Both the position numbers and the translations under genes were made by a program. The notes under the pieces were generated by a model. It had not been told where the DNA came from. It did no database searches and saw only the letters and a list, made by a program, of their open reading frames with translations. Positions 38,366-47,065 of a stretch of 64,000 bases of DNA are shown here, piece after piece. Source of the stretch: Bacillus sp. HNG (GTDB taxonomy: Bacteria; Bacillota; Bacilli; Bacillales; Bacillaceae_L); assembly GCF_003400205.1 (NCBI RefSeq), contig NZ_QUQV01000003.1, forward strand, positions 248,001-312,000. Direction: 5' to 3'. Every line of letters starts with the position of its first letter. Position 1 is the first letter of the stretch.

Positions 38366-38974
38366 CTACAAAGTGATGTTTTCGTAGGCAGATAAAGCTT
38401 TTTCCACATCTCTTTTACTTAGTGCGTCAACTAACTCATCAAAACCTTCTTTGTTTATTTCATGTGTCTGTTCCTCATAAATGAACTTCACATATTCATT
38501 AATAACGACCCAAATGCGGAGTAAAAGTCGATTACCTGTAGCTTCGGCAATTGTCTTAAAAAGGTATTCCTCGGGATCTTCAACATCCCATATAGTCCTT
38601 TTTAATTCTGTAATCATTTGATCGTTTATTTGTTGACACGCTAATTCAATACAGGATTTTTCGAGAGTTTGTTTCGTTTCGAGGAGATCGTCTTTTGTTT
38701 TATCTCCTTGGATGATAAAGGTACCTAGTAAATGAATCAACTGGTGATCTCCGAAATCCTTTAAGAAGGTACCTTCACCCCTTCTTGTCTCAATTAGCCC
38801 TAATAATTCTAGCGACCTTAAGGCTTCTCTTACAGAGGAACGCCCTACTTTAAGACGATCAGAAAGCTCTCGTTCGGAAGGGATTTTATCCCCAGTGGAA
38901 AGTCCATCATCTTGAATGATGGACCTAATTTGTTTCACAATTTCAATATAAACCTTCGAACTTTGGGATGTCAT
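38366..38974 (-). CDS. GntR/FadR-family transcriptional regulator
   Basis: 202 residues: N-terminal winged helix (about 5-72, with PSERELSDRLKVGRSSVREALR) and an all-helical FCD effector domain. FCD proteins bind small organic acids. The gene follows the malic enzyme gene after 18 bp, so it is probably co-transcribed. A palindrome of the PdhR/LldR type lies at the operon promoter (40365-40379), suggesting autoregulation and control of malic enzyme. The effector is unknown; malate or pyruvate would be sensible guesses. Confidence 0.85.
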   Translation of the reverse strand: MTSQSSKVYIEIVKQIRSIIQDDGLSTGDKIPSERELSDRLKVGRSSVREALRSLELLGLIETRRGEGTFLKDFGDHQLIHLLGTFIIQGDKTKDDLLETKQTLEKSCIELACQQINDQMITELKRTIWDVEDPEEYLFKTIAEATGNRLLLRIWVVINEYVKFIYEEQTHEINKEGFDELVDALSKRDVEKALSAYENITL

Positions 38975-38992
38975 TTTATATCATCCATTCAA

Positions 38993-40222
38993 TTATTCAA
39001 TTATGGCTAAACGCCTTGTCTTCTCCGCAACTTCTTCCGGATTTACAGTGATTCTTGCTACCCCTGTTTCCATTGCTGCCTTTGCCACACTTGCTGCAAC
39101 TGCGGGAGCAACACGCGGGTCAAATGGCGCAGGAATGACGTACTCAGGTCGAAGTTCCTCGGAAGTTATCAATGATGCAATTGCTTCAACAGCTGCAATT
39201 TTCATTTGTTCATTTATATGTGTGGCTCTAGCATCTAAAGCCCCTCTAAAAATCCCTGGGAATGCAAGTACATTGTTTACTTGGTTTGGAAAATCAGATC
39301 TTCCTGTTCCAACAACCTTAGCACCTGCTTCTAACGCTACATCCGGCATAATTTCAGGATTAGGATTTGCCATAGCAAAGATAATTGGGTCTTGATTCAT
39401 CGTTTTAACCATATCTGCTGTTAAAGCACCTTCAACAGACACTCCTATAAAGACATCCGCATCCTGGAGAGCATCTGCAAGAGAGCCTTCGACGCGATTA
39501 CGATTTGTATATTTTGCTACTTCTGCTTTTACATCATTCATACCAAAGGTACGTCCCTCATAAATCGCACCTCTAGAGTCACACATAATAATGTCACGAA
39601 CACCATAGCGGTATAAAAGCTTAATAATAGCAATACCTGCAGCACCTGCTCCGTTTGCAACCACTTTTATTTCTGACATTTTCTTTCCAACAAGCTTTAA
39701 TGCATTCACTAGTCCTGCTACTGTAACAATCGCGGTACCGTGTTGATCATCATGAAAAACCGGAATATTGGCTTCTTTTTTAAGACGCTCCTCAATGACA
39801 AAGCAATTTGGAGCAGCGATATCCTCTAAGTTGACTCCACCAAAAGTTGGCTCTAATAATTTTACAGTTTCCACAATCTTGTCAACATCTGTTGTATTCA
39901 AACAAATTGGAAATGCATCTACACCTGCAAAGCTCTTAAACAATACAGCCTTTCCTTCCATTACCGGAAGTGCAGCTTCCGGACCAATGTTTCCTAAGCC
40001 AAGGACTGCTGTCCCGTCAGAAACAACAGCTACCATATTCCCCTTCATTGTGTATTCATACACTTTGGACTTATCATCGTAAATAACCTTACATGGTTCA
40101 GCTACACCTGGTGAGTATGCTAAACTTAAATCCTTTGCATTTCTTACTGGAATTTTTGATTTTGATTCAAGCTTTCCCTTATGAATTTGATGAATATGTA
40201 GAGCTTCTTCTCTTAGAGTCAT
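38993..40222 (-). CDS. ytsJ: Malic enzyme (NADP-preferring type)
   Basis: 409 residues, compact bacterial malic enzyme. Conserved SLAYSPGVAEPC, catalytic Lys near GKAVLFKSFAGVDAF, metal-binding FHDDQHGTAIV, and ANPNPEIMPD. Decarboxylates malate to pyruvate. YtsJ is the main NADP-linked form in B. subtilis and lies between dnaE and accDA there too. ATG after AAGGAG-type site. Confidence 0.93.
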   Translation of the reverse strand: MTLREEALHIHQIHKGKLESKSKIPVRNAKDLSLAYSPGVAEPCKVIYDDKSKVYEYTMKGNMVAVVSDGTAVLGLGNIGPEAALPVMEGKAVLFKSFAGVDAFPICLNTTDVDKIVETVKLLEPTFGGVNLEDIAAPNCFVIEERLKKEANIPVFHDDQHGTAIVTVAGLVNALKLVGKKMSEIKVVANGAGAAGIAIIKLLYRYGVRDIIMCDSRGAIYEGRTFGMNDVKAEVAKYTNRNRVEGSLADALQDADVFIGVSVEGALTADMVKTMNQDPIIFAMANPNPEIMPDVALEAGAKVVGTGRSDFPNQVNNVLAFPGIFRGALDARATHINEQMKIAAVEAIASLITSEELRPEYVIPAPFDPRVAPAVAASVAKAAMETGVARITVNPEEVAEKTRRLAIIE

Positions 40223-40364
40223 TTCCTTTTTTTCACTCCTTGTTATAAAGAAAACTTGGCAGCCTTAAATATTGGCTCCAGTTAAAGTCATAAAAGCAGT
40301 TAAAACATGTCCAACTTTTTTCATGAAAACTAGTAAATTAGAATTTCCTTTTACACGAATGATC

Positions 40365-40379
40365 AGTGGTATGACCACT
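40365..40379. promoter_or_regulatory. GntR-type operator of the malic enzyme operon
   Basis: AGTGGTATGACCACT is a perfect 6 bp inverted repeat around ATG. Its centre TGGTATGACCA equals the PdhR-type GntR site. It lies about 15 bp downstream of the predicted -10, a position where binding would block transcription. Confidence 0.75.
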
Positions 40380-40394
40380 TCGCTTTTCTATTAC

Positions 40395-40422
40395 AATATA
40401 ACATATATGCTATTCCTGTAAA
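40395..40422 (-). promoter_or_regulatory. Promoter of malic enzyme operon
   Basis: Minus strand TTTACA (40417-40422), 16 bp, TATATT (40395-40400), just after the dnaE end. The operator follows directly. Confidence 0.6.
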
Positions 40423-40429
40423 GAGTTTG

Positions 40430-43400
40430 TTATTGGAACACCACATTTTTTGGCCCCATTAATTTCGTAATTTCGGTTAAAAATTTTGGATTAGGGCTGA
40501 TCCAAAGTTCTTGTTGAAGTTGAATTGTTTTTTGGGATTCCTCGTAATATAGAACAACAGGAGTTTCCCCTGGATATTCTCTTAACAGTTCTTTTAAATT
40601 GATAAAAACTTGATCTACTTGGTGACTTTTTTCCATCCTTATAAACAGTTTCTTTTCTTCTTCCGGTAAATCTCCTTGTTCAGGTAAGGCCTCGGTTTGA
40701 TTGATGATTAGCTGTAGTTGATTATTCCGATTTTCAATCTTCCCTTTTAATAATAATAACGCCTCATTTTTTAAAAGCTTTCCTGACTGAGTATACGTTC
40801 TTGGAAAGGCAACACCTTCTAATTCACCTGTTTCATCACTAATTGTTAAAAAGGCCATTACTTCACCTTTTTTTGTGCGTATCGTTCTCTCTTTTGTGAT
40901 GAATCCACCTATCACAACGTTTTGATGTAGATAGTGGGAAGCATCCGAAATCGCGATTGCTCTGTTTTTGTTTAAATATGTCGCATAGGCTGATATAGGA
41001 TGACTTGATAAATAAAAACCAAGTGCTTCTTTTTCAAAACGGAGTTTTTCCATTTCCTTAAAAGGTTCAACTTCAACATATTTTGGTTTAAGTCCAAAAT
41101 CGTCATCAAAAGACATCTCAAACTGATTTTCATCATCCTTTGGTCGAACGAGTTCTGCATGTTCGATTGCCACATCTAAAGTAGCTAACAGAGTGGCCCG
41201 ATGTTCCCCAAATTCATCAAAGGCTCCAGAACAAATTAACGCTTCTATGGTTCGACGGTTTATGCTTCTCATCGAAGTCCTCACACAGAAATCAAACAGG
41301 TCTGAAAATGACTTAGCCTTCCGAGTTTCAATAATATCTTTTAACGCGGCAACTCCTACGCTTTTTATCCCTGCTAAACTAAACCGAATCGCCTGTTTTT
41401 CAACAATAAATGGATAATAGCTTCTATTAATTGAAGGCGGTAGAACGGTAATTCCCTTTTGTTTTGATTCACGAATATATTGTCCTAACTTGTCATCATT
41501 CCCAATGACACTCGTAAGTAATGCAGCCATAAAATAGAGCGGATAGTTTGCTTTTAAATAAGCTAGCTGATAAGCAATCATACTGTAGGCAACAGCATGG
41601 CTTCGGTTAAAACCATAATTAGCAAATCTAACAATTAAATCATAAATTTCATTTGCTGTTTTTTCGGTATAGCCTTTCTTTAAACTGCCTTGTATAAAAT
41701 GCTCCCGCTCCTTATCAAGAACCTCTTTCTTCTTTTTACTTACAGCTCTCCTTAAAAGGTCAGCCTCTCCTAAACTAAATCCAGCCATTTTTGAGGCAAT
41801 CTGCATAATTTGTTCCTGATACACAATAACGCCATATGTCATTTGTAGGATTGGTTTTAAATCGGAGTGTGGGTATTCGACTGCTTCTTTTCCATGTTTA
41901 CGTGCAATATACAATGGGATGTTTTCCATTGGACCGGGTCTGTACAAAGCATTTACAGCCACGATGTCTTCCAGGGCATTCGGCTGTAGTCGCACTAGAA
42001 CACTCCTCATTCCGCTTGACTCTAGCTGAAAAACTCCCGTTGTATCTCCTTTACTTAACAACGCAAATGTTTTCGGATCATCTAATGGAATGGTCGATAG
42101 ATCAATACTCTTTCCAGTCCCGCGCTTGATCATTGACCTAATATTATCGAGAAGTGTCAAATTTCGAAGCCCAAGAAAATCCATTTTTAAGAGGCCTATT
42201 TCCTCAAGTATATCCATCGGAAATTGTGTCAAATATACGTCATTATGCCCCTCTTGAATAGCGATTAAATCAGTCAACGGTAGTTCACTAATAACAACCC
42301 CAGCAGCATGTGTAGAAGTATGTCTTGGCAGTCCTTCAATTTTTTTAGCTGTTTCAAAGATTTTACGTCCGATTTCAATGTTTTGAATATAATCCCGTAA
42401 CCCTTGGGATTCTTCATACGCTTGTTGTAGAGTTATTCCAAGCTTACTAGGAACTTGTTTGGCAAGAAAATCCGCTTCCTTAGGAGAGATTCCCATTACC
42501 CTTCCAACATCCCGGAGTGCAGCTCTTGCCGCCAATGTTCCAAACGTAATGATTTGCGCGACATGAAGGCTTCCGTATTTTTTCGATACATATTCAATCA
42601 TTTCATCTCGTCGGTTATCAGGAAAGTCAATATCAATATCTGGCATGGATATTCTCTCCGGGTTTAAGAATCGTTCAAATAATAGCTGGTGTTCCAATGG
42701 ATCAACATCCGTAATATAAAGAACATACGCGACTAATGAGCCGGCTGCTGACCCCCTCCCTGGTCCCGTCACAATACCATTTTCATGAGCATACTTCATA
42801 AAATCCCAAACAATTAAAAAATAATCACTAAAATTCATATTTTTGATGACTTGAAGCTCATATTCGAGTCTTTCAAATTGTTCATCAGAAGGATTTTGAT
42901 ACCTTTCTTTTAGGCCTTTAAGACAGATTCTCGAAAGATAGTCCTCCGCCGACTCTTGATTCGGAACCGGGTATTTAGGTAATGCAAATTTACCAAATTC
43001 TATTTCAACATGACACTGTCCAGCAATGCGTATTGTATTTTCAAGAACCTCTGGAGTGTCAGAAAAAAGCTCGCTCATTTGTGAAGGAGATTTTAAATAA
43101 TATTCCTTGCTTGGTAGAACGGCTCGATCTTCATCTGAAAGCTTAGTTCCATTCTTAATCGATAATAAGCATTCGTGAGCAAATGAATCTGCTTGCTCTA
43201 TGTATTGAACGTTATTTGTAGCAACCAATGGTATTTTTAGTTCTTTACTTATTGCGAAAAGGTGTTTGTTCATTTCAACGTTTTCTCGCAAACCATGGTC
43301 CTGTACAGATAAATAAAAGCTTTCTTGTTCAAAAATATTTTTATAAGAAATAGCTCGCTTTATAGCTTCCTCGTAATTTCCATTCTTTAAACTTTGCTCA

Positions 43401-43792
43401 ATGTCCCCTTTAAGACCAGGCGATATACCAATTAATCCCTCGCGATATTGGGATAACCATCTTCTAGGGATTCCTTCTTTTGATTTCGTCTGGATGGCAC
43501 TACTAATTTTTAATAGATTTTGATATCCTTTGTTGTTTTTCGCAAGTAATACTACAGGATAAGCAATGTGCTCATCCTCCGACAACACGGAGGCAGTCAT
43601 TCCTATGATTGGCTTGATTCCATGCTTCCTGCATTCTTTATAAAAAGCTATTGCACCATACATTACATTTTCATCGGTTAACGCCAATGCTTTAAGCCCA
43701 AGGTTGCTCGCTTTTTCAACCAATGCTTCTATTTTTGCAGCACTCGATAAAAGGCTGTAGGCGCTTTGAACCTGTAGATGAACAAAAGGCAA
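40430..43792 (-). CDS. dnaE: DNA polymerase III alpha subunit DnaE
   Basis: 1120 residues. Order: PHP domain (HLQVQSAYSLL... from residue 5), catalytic core with two Asp in MPDIDIDFPD (near 385) and a third near KMDFLGLRNL, helix-hairpin-helix region, and C-terminal OB domain (VVIGGFITKERTIRTKKG). In Bacillus DnaE extends RNA primers before PolC takes over. Plus-strand frames inside it are shadows. Divergent from ytrH. Confidence 0.97.
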   Translation of the reverse strand: MPFVHLQVQSAYSLLSSAAKIEALVEKASNLGLKALALTDENVMYGAIAFYKECRKHGIKPIIGMTASVLSEDEHIAYPVVLLAKNNKGYQNLLKISSAIQTKSKEGIPRRWLSQYREGLIGISPGLKGDIEQSLKNGNYEEAIKRAISYKNIFEQESFYLSVQDHGLRENVEMNKHLFAISKELKIPLVATNNVQYIEQADSFAHECLLSIKNGTKLSDEDRAVLPSKEYYLKSPSQMSELFSDTPEVLENTIRIAGQCHVEIEFGKFALPKYPVPNQESAEDYLSRICLKGLKERYQNPSDEQFERLEYELQVIKNMNFSDYFLIVWDFMKYAHENGIVTGPGRGSAAGSLVAYVLYITDVDPLEHQLLFERFLNPERISMPDIDIDFPDNRRDEMIEYVSKKYGSLHVAQIITFGTLAARAALRDVGRVMGISPKEADFLAKQVPSKLGITLQQAYEESQGLRDYIQNIEIGRKIFETAKKIEGLPRHTSTHAAGVVISELPLTDLIAIQEGHNDVYLTQFPMDILEEIGLLKMDFLGLRNLTLLDNIRSMIKRGTGKSIDLSTIPLDDPKTFALLSKGDTTGVFQLESSGMRSVLVRLQPNALEDIVAVNALYRPGPMENIPLYIARKHGKEAVEYPHSDLKPILQMTYGVIVYQEQIMQIASKMAGFSLGEADLLRRAVSKKKKEVLDKEREHFIQGSLKKGYTEKTANEIYDLIVRFANYGFNRSHAVAYSMIAYQLAYLKANYPLYFMAALLTSVIGNDDKLGQYIRESKQKGITVLPPSINRSYYPFIVEKQAIRFSLAGIKSVGVAALKDIIETRKAKSFSDLFDFCVRTSMRSINRRTIEALICSGAFDEFGEHRATLLATLDVAIEHAELVRPKDDENQFEMSFDDDFGLKPKYVEVEPFKEMEKLRFEKEALGFYLSSHPISAYATYLNKNRAIAISDASHYLHQNVVIGGFITKERTIRTKKGEVMAFLTISDETGELEGVAFPRTYTQSGKLLKNEALLLLKGKIENRNNQLQLIINQTEALPEQGDLPEEEKKLFIRMEKSHQVDQVFINLKELLREYPGETPVVLYYEESQKTIQLQQELWISPNPKFLTEITKLMGPKNVVFQ

Positions 43793-43948
43793 TGAAATCC
43801 CACCTCTTTCATGATTCGTTCTATTGAATACTTCAATTATAGTCCTATTTATGAAACAAGCAAAACAAAACTCATAGTTTGTACGGTTTGTCCATATACA
43901 TGTATTAAATCATTATAAAATTATCAATAACAAAAAGAGGGTGTCCAA

Positions 43949-44287
43949 ATGGAAATAAAAGATGCTTTTATGCCTGCATTTATTCATAGTTTTTTTATTG
44001 CGCTCGGGGTTCTTTTAGGTGGATCGTTAATCGGAGGGCTCGGTGCCTTTATGTCAGGTCAAGCACCTTTATCTGAAATCTATTCGGTGGCAAGCAAGTT
44101 GAAAATTTGGGCACTTGTTGCTGCAATTGGTGGGACTTTCGATACCTTTTATAGCTTTGAAAAGGGAATTTTTCTTGGACAAACAAAAGATGTCTTTAAG
44201 CAATTTCTCCTAATTGTTTCAGCAATGGGAGGAGCTCAGTTCGGGTGGAGAATTATTGAGTGGTTCACACAGGAGCATATCACCTAA
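43949..44287 (+). CDS. ytrH: Sporulation membrane protein YtrH
   Basis: 112 residues with three hydrophobic segments (about 10-35, 50-68, 82-100), matching YtrH. In B. subtilis ytrHI is mother-cell expressed and affects spore stability. AGAGGG site before the ATG. The stop overlaps the next start by one base (TAATG). Confidence 0.88.
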   Translation: MEIKDAFMPAFIHSFFIALGVLLGGSLIGGLGAFMSGQAPLSEIYSVASKLKIWALVAAIGGTFDTFYSFEKGIFLGQTKDVFKQFLLIVSAMGGAQFGWRIIEWFTQEHIT

Positions 44288-44790
44288 TGAGAGTACCACC
44301 TTATCATCAAAAACCGGGTTGGCAACGATTTTTTGCTGGCATTGTAATCGGCGCCTTATTAAGTTGGTTCATCTTTTTGTTTCAGTTTGGGGTGTTGCAG
44401 GATAATCAGATTCGAAAGATAACACAACAGGAAGATGAAATTAAAGAGCTAAAAAAAAGTAAGGATATTCTTATTGAAGATGTGAAAAAATTAAACGAAG
44501 ATAACAAAAACAAACTCAAAATTCAGGACTTTAAGGTGGATTTTACAAATAAAAAGAAGTTTGATATTAGTTCACTCAATCTTCATCATATAAAAACCGC
44601 TGTCATTGAGGATCTTAACACCTTAATTGGACAGGATATTCAAACAGTATCCCAAAACAAAGAGCTTCTTTTTAGGACAATTGAAAATAGTGTTTATGAA
44701 CTGGACGATAAAAAATATAGACTCAAAATTCACACCGTCTTTTTTGATACTACACTCGAAATCACACTCAATATCGAACTAGTTAAATAA
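44287..44790 (+). CDS. ytrI: Sporulation protein YtrI
   Basis: 167 residues from the ATG at 44287 sharing a base with the ytrH stop; an ATG nine codons earlier lies inside ytrH. One membrane segment (about 16-37), a coiled-coil (about 40-75, EDEIKELKKSKDILIEDVKK) and a C-terminal beta-rich domain facing the other side. Coupled to ytrH. Confidence 0.88.
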   Translation: MRVPPYHQKPGWQRFFAGIVIGALLSWFIFLFQFGVLQDNQIRKITQQEDEIKELKKSKDILIEDVKKLNEDNKNKLKIQDFKVDFTNKKKFDISSLNLHHIKTAVIEDLNTLIGQDIQTVSQNKELLFRTIENSVYELDDKKYRLKIHTVFFDTTLEITLNIELVK

Positions 44791-44910
44791 GAAAAGCAAA
44801 AGGCGCTCGCCTATCGGCAACAAGCATAAGCCAATCGCTGATAGAAGGCGCTTCTTGCCTTCCGAAGCGATTGGCTTAGACCAGAGAGACGATGGCGCCT
44901 GGAGCTAGAC
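44791..44910. repeat. Dispersed hairpin repeat, family A, copy 4
   Basis: 120 bp directly after the ytrI stop, GAAAAGCAAAAGGCGC ... GGCGCCTGGAGCTAGAC, same orientation as copies 1-3. The AGAAGGCGCTTC/GCCTTC apex is kept. It lies in the ytrI 3' UTR, before the terminator. Confidence 0.86.
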
Positions 44911-44950
44911 AACGAAAACTACGTAAAAAATTTTATACTTTCTTATTTTT

Positions 44951-44982
44951 AAACGAAGCCTCCATTTTAGGAGGCTTTTATT
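44951..44982 (+). terminator. Terminator of ytrHI
   Basis: AAGCCTCC-ATTTTA-GGAGGCTT hairpin followed by TTATTTG. Confidence 0.82.
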
Positions 44983-45102
44983 TGTTATCAAGTGAACATT
45001 TTGTTACAGACACATTAAAATTTTTGGAAAATTTTAAAAATATGTAGCATTTTTGAGCGAAAATGAAATAAAATGTAATTAAAACGCACAAGGAGGGAAA
45101 AT

Positions 45103-45291
45103 ATGTATATTAACCGCAGAAAACTTTTAAATGAAAAAATGACGCATTTAAAAAATGGGTACTCCGCTTACGCAGAATCCCCAGATATCATCAATGCGCT
45201 AAAGAAAGAAATACAAGCACTAAACCTTAATGTTTTTGAAGAGGTAACAGATTTAGGCTCTTGGTTCATCCCCGTAAAGGTAGATAACTAA
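45103..45291 (+). CDS. Small conserved protein, unknown function
   Basis: 62 residues, ATG after AAGGAGGG. No membrane segment; helical N-terminal half and a short beta C-terminus (DLGSWFIPVKVDN). It lies between ytrI and nrnA, where B. subtilis also has a small unnamed-type gene. It converges with nrnA and overlaps its last codon. Function unknown. Confidence 0.72.
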   Translation: MYINRRKLLNEKMTHLKNGYSAYAESPDIINALKKEIQALNLNVFEEVTDLGSWFIPVKVDN

Positions 45292-46262
45292 AAGAAAAGT
45301 CGCATGCAAATGGAGCGGTTTTTTTTTTTTGGTCTGCAAACCTCCTGCAAATCAGCAATTACCTGCTCTACCTCATCCCATGAATAGATGGTAGCTCCTG
45401 ATGCGAGGGGATGCCCACCACCATTGTACTTTTTGGCAACTTTGTTTATTACCGGTCCTTTTGAGCGTAAGCGAACACGAATTTGATCCTTTTCCTCTAC
45501 GAAAAACACCCACATCTTGAGATTTTCGATATTTCCTAAATTACTTACAAGCTGCGATGCTTCAGCAGGTGTTACATTGTATTTTTTCAAAATATCATTT
45601 GTAATTGTCATCCAGCCCACACCATCTTCAGTGACCTTGTAATTCTGATAAACATACCCACTTAGACGAGCGACTTTTTCCTTTATTTTATACAAATTTT
45701 CGTAAACTAATGGAAAATCAAAGCCATATTCAAGTAATTCTCCTGCATATGTAAATGTTTTTGGATTTGTATTTGGAAATAAAAATCGACCGGTGTCTCC
45801 GACCATTCCAGCAAATAGAAGCTTCGCAGCCTCCTGTGAAAGTGTAAAACCTTGATTTTTCCCTTGGAGGTAGAGCTCATAAATCATTTCACTGCAGGAG
45901 CTTGCATCTGTATCAACCCATAAAAGGTCTCCATATGGGTCTTCATTTGGATGATGATCAATTTTAATTAGCTTTCTGCCTTGTTTGTAGCGCTGATCTG
46001 AAATCCGCCCCTGATTTGCAGTATCACAAACAATCACTAGAGCGTCTTTATAGGTTTCATCAGATATCTTATCCATTTCTTTTAGAAAGAGTAAAGAGGG
46101 TTCATCCTCGCCTACGACAAAAACGTTTTTAGTCGGATAGGAAGCTGTCAAGATTTCAGCTAAACCACATTGTGACCCATATGCATCCGGATCCGGCCTT
46201 ACATGGCGATGAATGATAATAGTCTCAAACTCTCTTATTGTTTTTAGAATCTCCTGAATCAT
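45288..46262 (-). CDS. nrnA: Bifunctional oligoribonuclease / PAP phosphatase NrnA
   Basis: 324 residues from the ATG at 46260-46262, after AAGGAGAG; an in-frame ATG 15 codons earlier has no site. DHH-DHHA1 protein: H18, H20, D24, D26 (IIHRHVRPDPDAYG), CDTAN, DHHPN, and C-terminal GGGHPLASGA. Degrades nano-RNA and 3'-phosphoadenosine-5'-phosphate. The last 16 or so residues include a run coded by A12 and look like read-through into a neighbouring T-rich sequence. Confidence 0.94.
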   Translation of the reverse strand: MIQEILKTIREFETIIIHRHVRPDPDAYGSQCGLAEILTASYPTKNVFVVGEDEPSLLFLKEMDKISDETYKDALVIVCDTANQGRISDQRYKQGRKLIKIDHHPNEDPYGDLLWVDTDASSCSEMIYELYLQGKNQGFTLSQEAAKLLFAGMVGDTGRFLFPNTNPKTFTYAGELLEYGFDFPLVYENLYKIKEKVARLSGYVYQNYKVTEDGVGWMTITNDILKKYNVTPAEASQLVSNLGNIENLKMWVFFVEEKDQIRVRLRSKGPVINKVAKKYNGGGHPLASGATIYSWDEVEQVIADLQEVCRPKKKNRSICMRLFF

Positions 46263-46392
46263 TTCAACTCTCCTTATTGAATACCCATTTTGTTCTTTTT
46301 TCTTCACGAAGTTTCCACATTCTATTCACTAGCATTTTAGATTCGTTCTAGTTACAATAGGAATAGCAATCTAGAATTGGAGGAAGTTTTTT

Positions 46393-46689
46393 ATGAAGAT
46401 ACTTGTTTTTTTCATTATATTTGCACTTATGTTTTATTTTTATTATAAAACAAAATACTTTCGCACAAGACGTCCAGTTGAAAAACAATGGCTCTCTGCG
46501 AAGTCGAGTATGGCACTCGGACTATTTGTTGCCTTTTTCGGTTTAAATGCTTACTTTGTTCATCCTTCTACAATCTCATATGTAATTGGTACCATCCTTA
46601 TCATTGTTGGTAGCGGAAGCACATGGGCAGGATTCCGTGCCTATAAGCATTATCAGCCATTAGTGATAAAAGAAGCAGAACAACAGTAA
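46393..46689 (+). CDS. ytpI: YtpI family membrane protein
   Basis: 98 residues, three hydrophobic segments (about 2-18, 40-56, 62-82), matches YtpI by length and position beside nrnA and ytoI. TTGGAGGAAG site before ATG. Function unknown. Confidence 0.83.
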   Translation: MKILVFFIIFALMFYFYYKTKYFRTRRPVEKQWLSAKSSMALGLFVAFFGLNAYFVHPSTISYVIGTILIIVGSGSTWAGFRAYKHYQPLVIKEAEQQ

Positions 46690-46696
46690 GAAAGAA

Positions 46697-46724
46697 AAAG
46701 GACGCCTTAGCGTCTCTTTTTTTT
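46697..46724 (+). terminator. Terminator of ytpI
   Basis: GACGC-CTTA-GCGTC stem with A5 before and T8 after. Confidence 0.78.
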
Positions 46725-46736
46725 CCTCACATAAAA

Positions 46737-47050
46737 TTTCTAAAAGATTGTTGCTATTGGATAAAACATAACTATTTTGATTGAAGCGGAAGGTGGCGAC
46801 TCCTCGAAAATGCATTCGCATTTTCTTCGTGCGTGGGTTATTTCAAGGAAGAAATTCAAAGTCCTGCGGGAAAAGCGTGAGACTTGAGACCCCACAGGAG
46901 CGAACAGTAGAACGAAGCCTAAAAGCGCCACTTCCTGTGGCAACGGCTTCGTGACCTACATCGTGTAGGCCTGAGGTGGCTCAAGCCACGCCCGCGGAAA
47001 GCGTCCACCAGCAGCGGAAATCAATTGTGCTCAATAACAACAAAGTTTAA
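46737..47050. repeat. Dispersed composite repeat, family D, copy 2
   Basis: About 314 bp. Outer TTTCTAAAAGATTGTTGCTATTGG and AATAACAACAAAG match copy 1 and the solo copy at 61415-61482 (landmarks TTGTTG/CAACAA). The core runs opposite to copy 1 and includes CGAAAATGCATTCGCATTTTC, CCGCCACTTCCTGTGGCAACGG-type module, and CCTACATCGTGTAGG. It separates ytpI and ytoI. Confidence 0.84.
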
Positions 47051-47065
47051 ACCTAAATAAACAAT

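Noticed and set aside
40430-43792. Several plus-strand frames of 60-100 codons inside dnaE
   Set aside because: Shadows of a highly conserved 1120-codon gene; none has a binding site or domain.
45295-45332. Terminator of the 45103-45291 gene at the T12 run
   Set aside because: There is no convincing stem before the T run; CGC/GCG is too short.
46740-46943. Minus-strand 67-codon frame downstream of ytpI
   Set aside because: It is the translation of the family D core.
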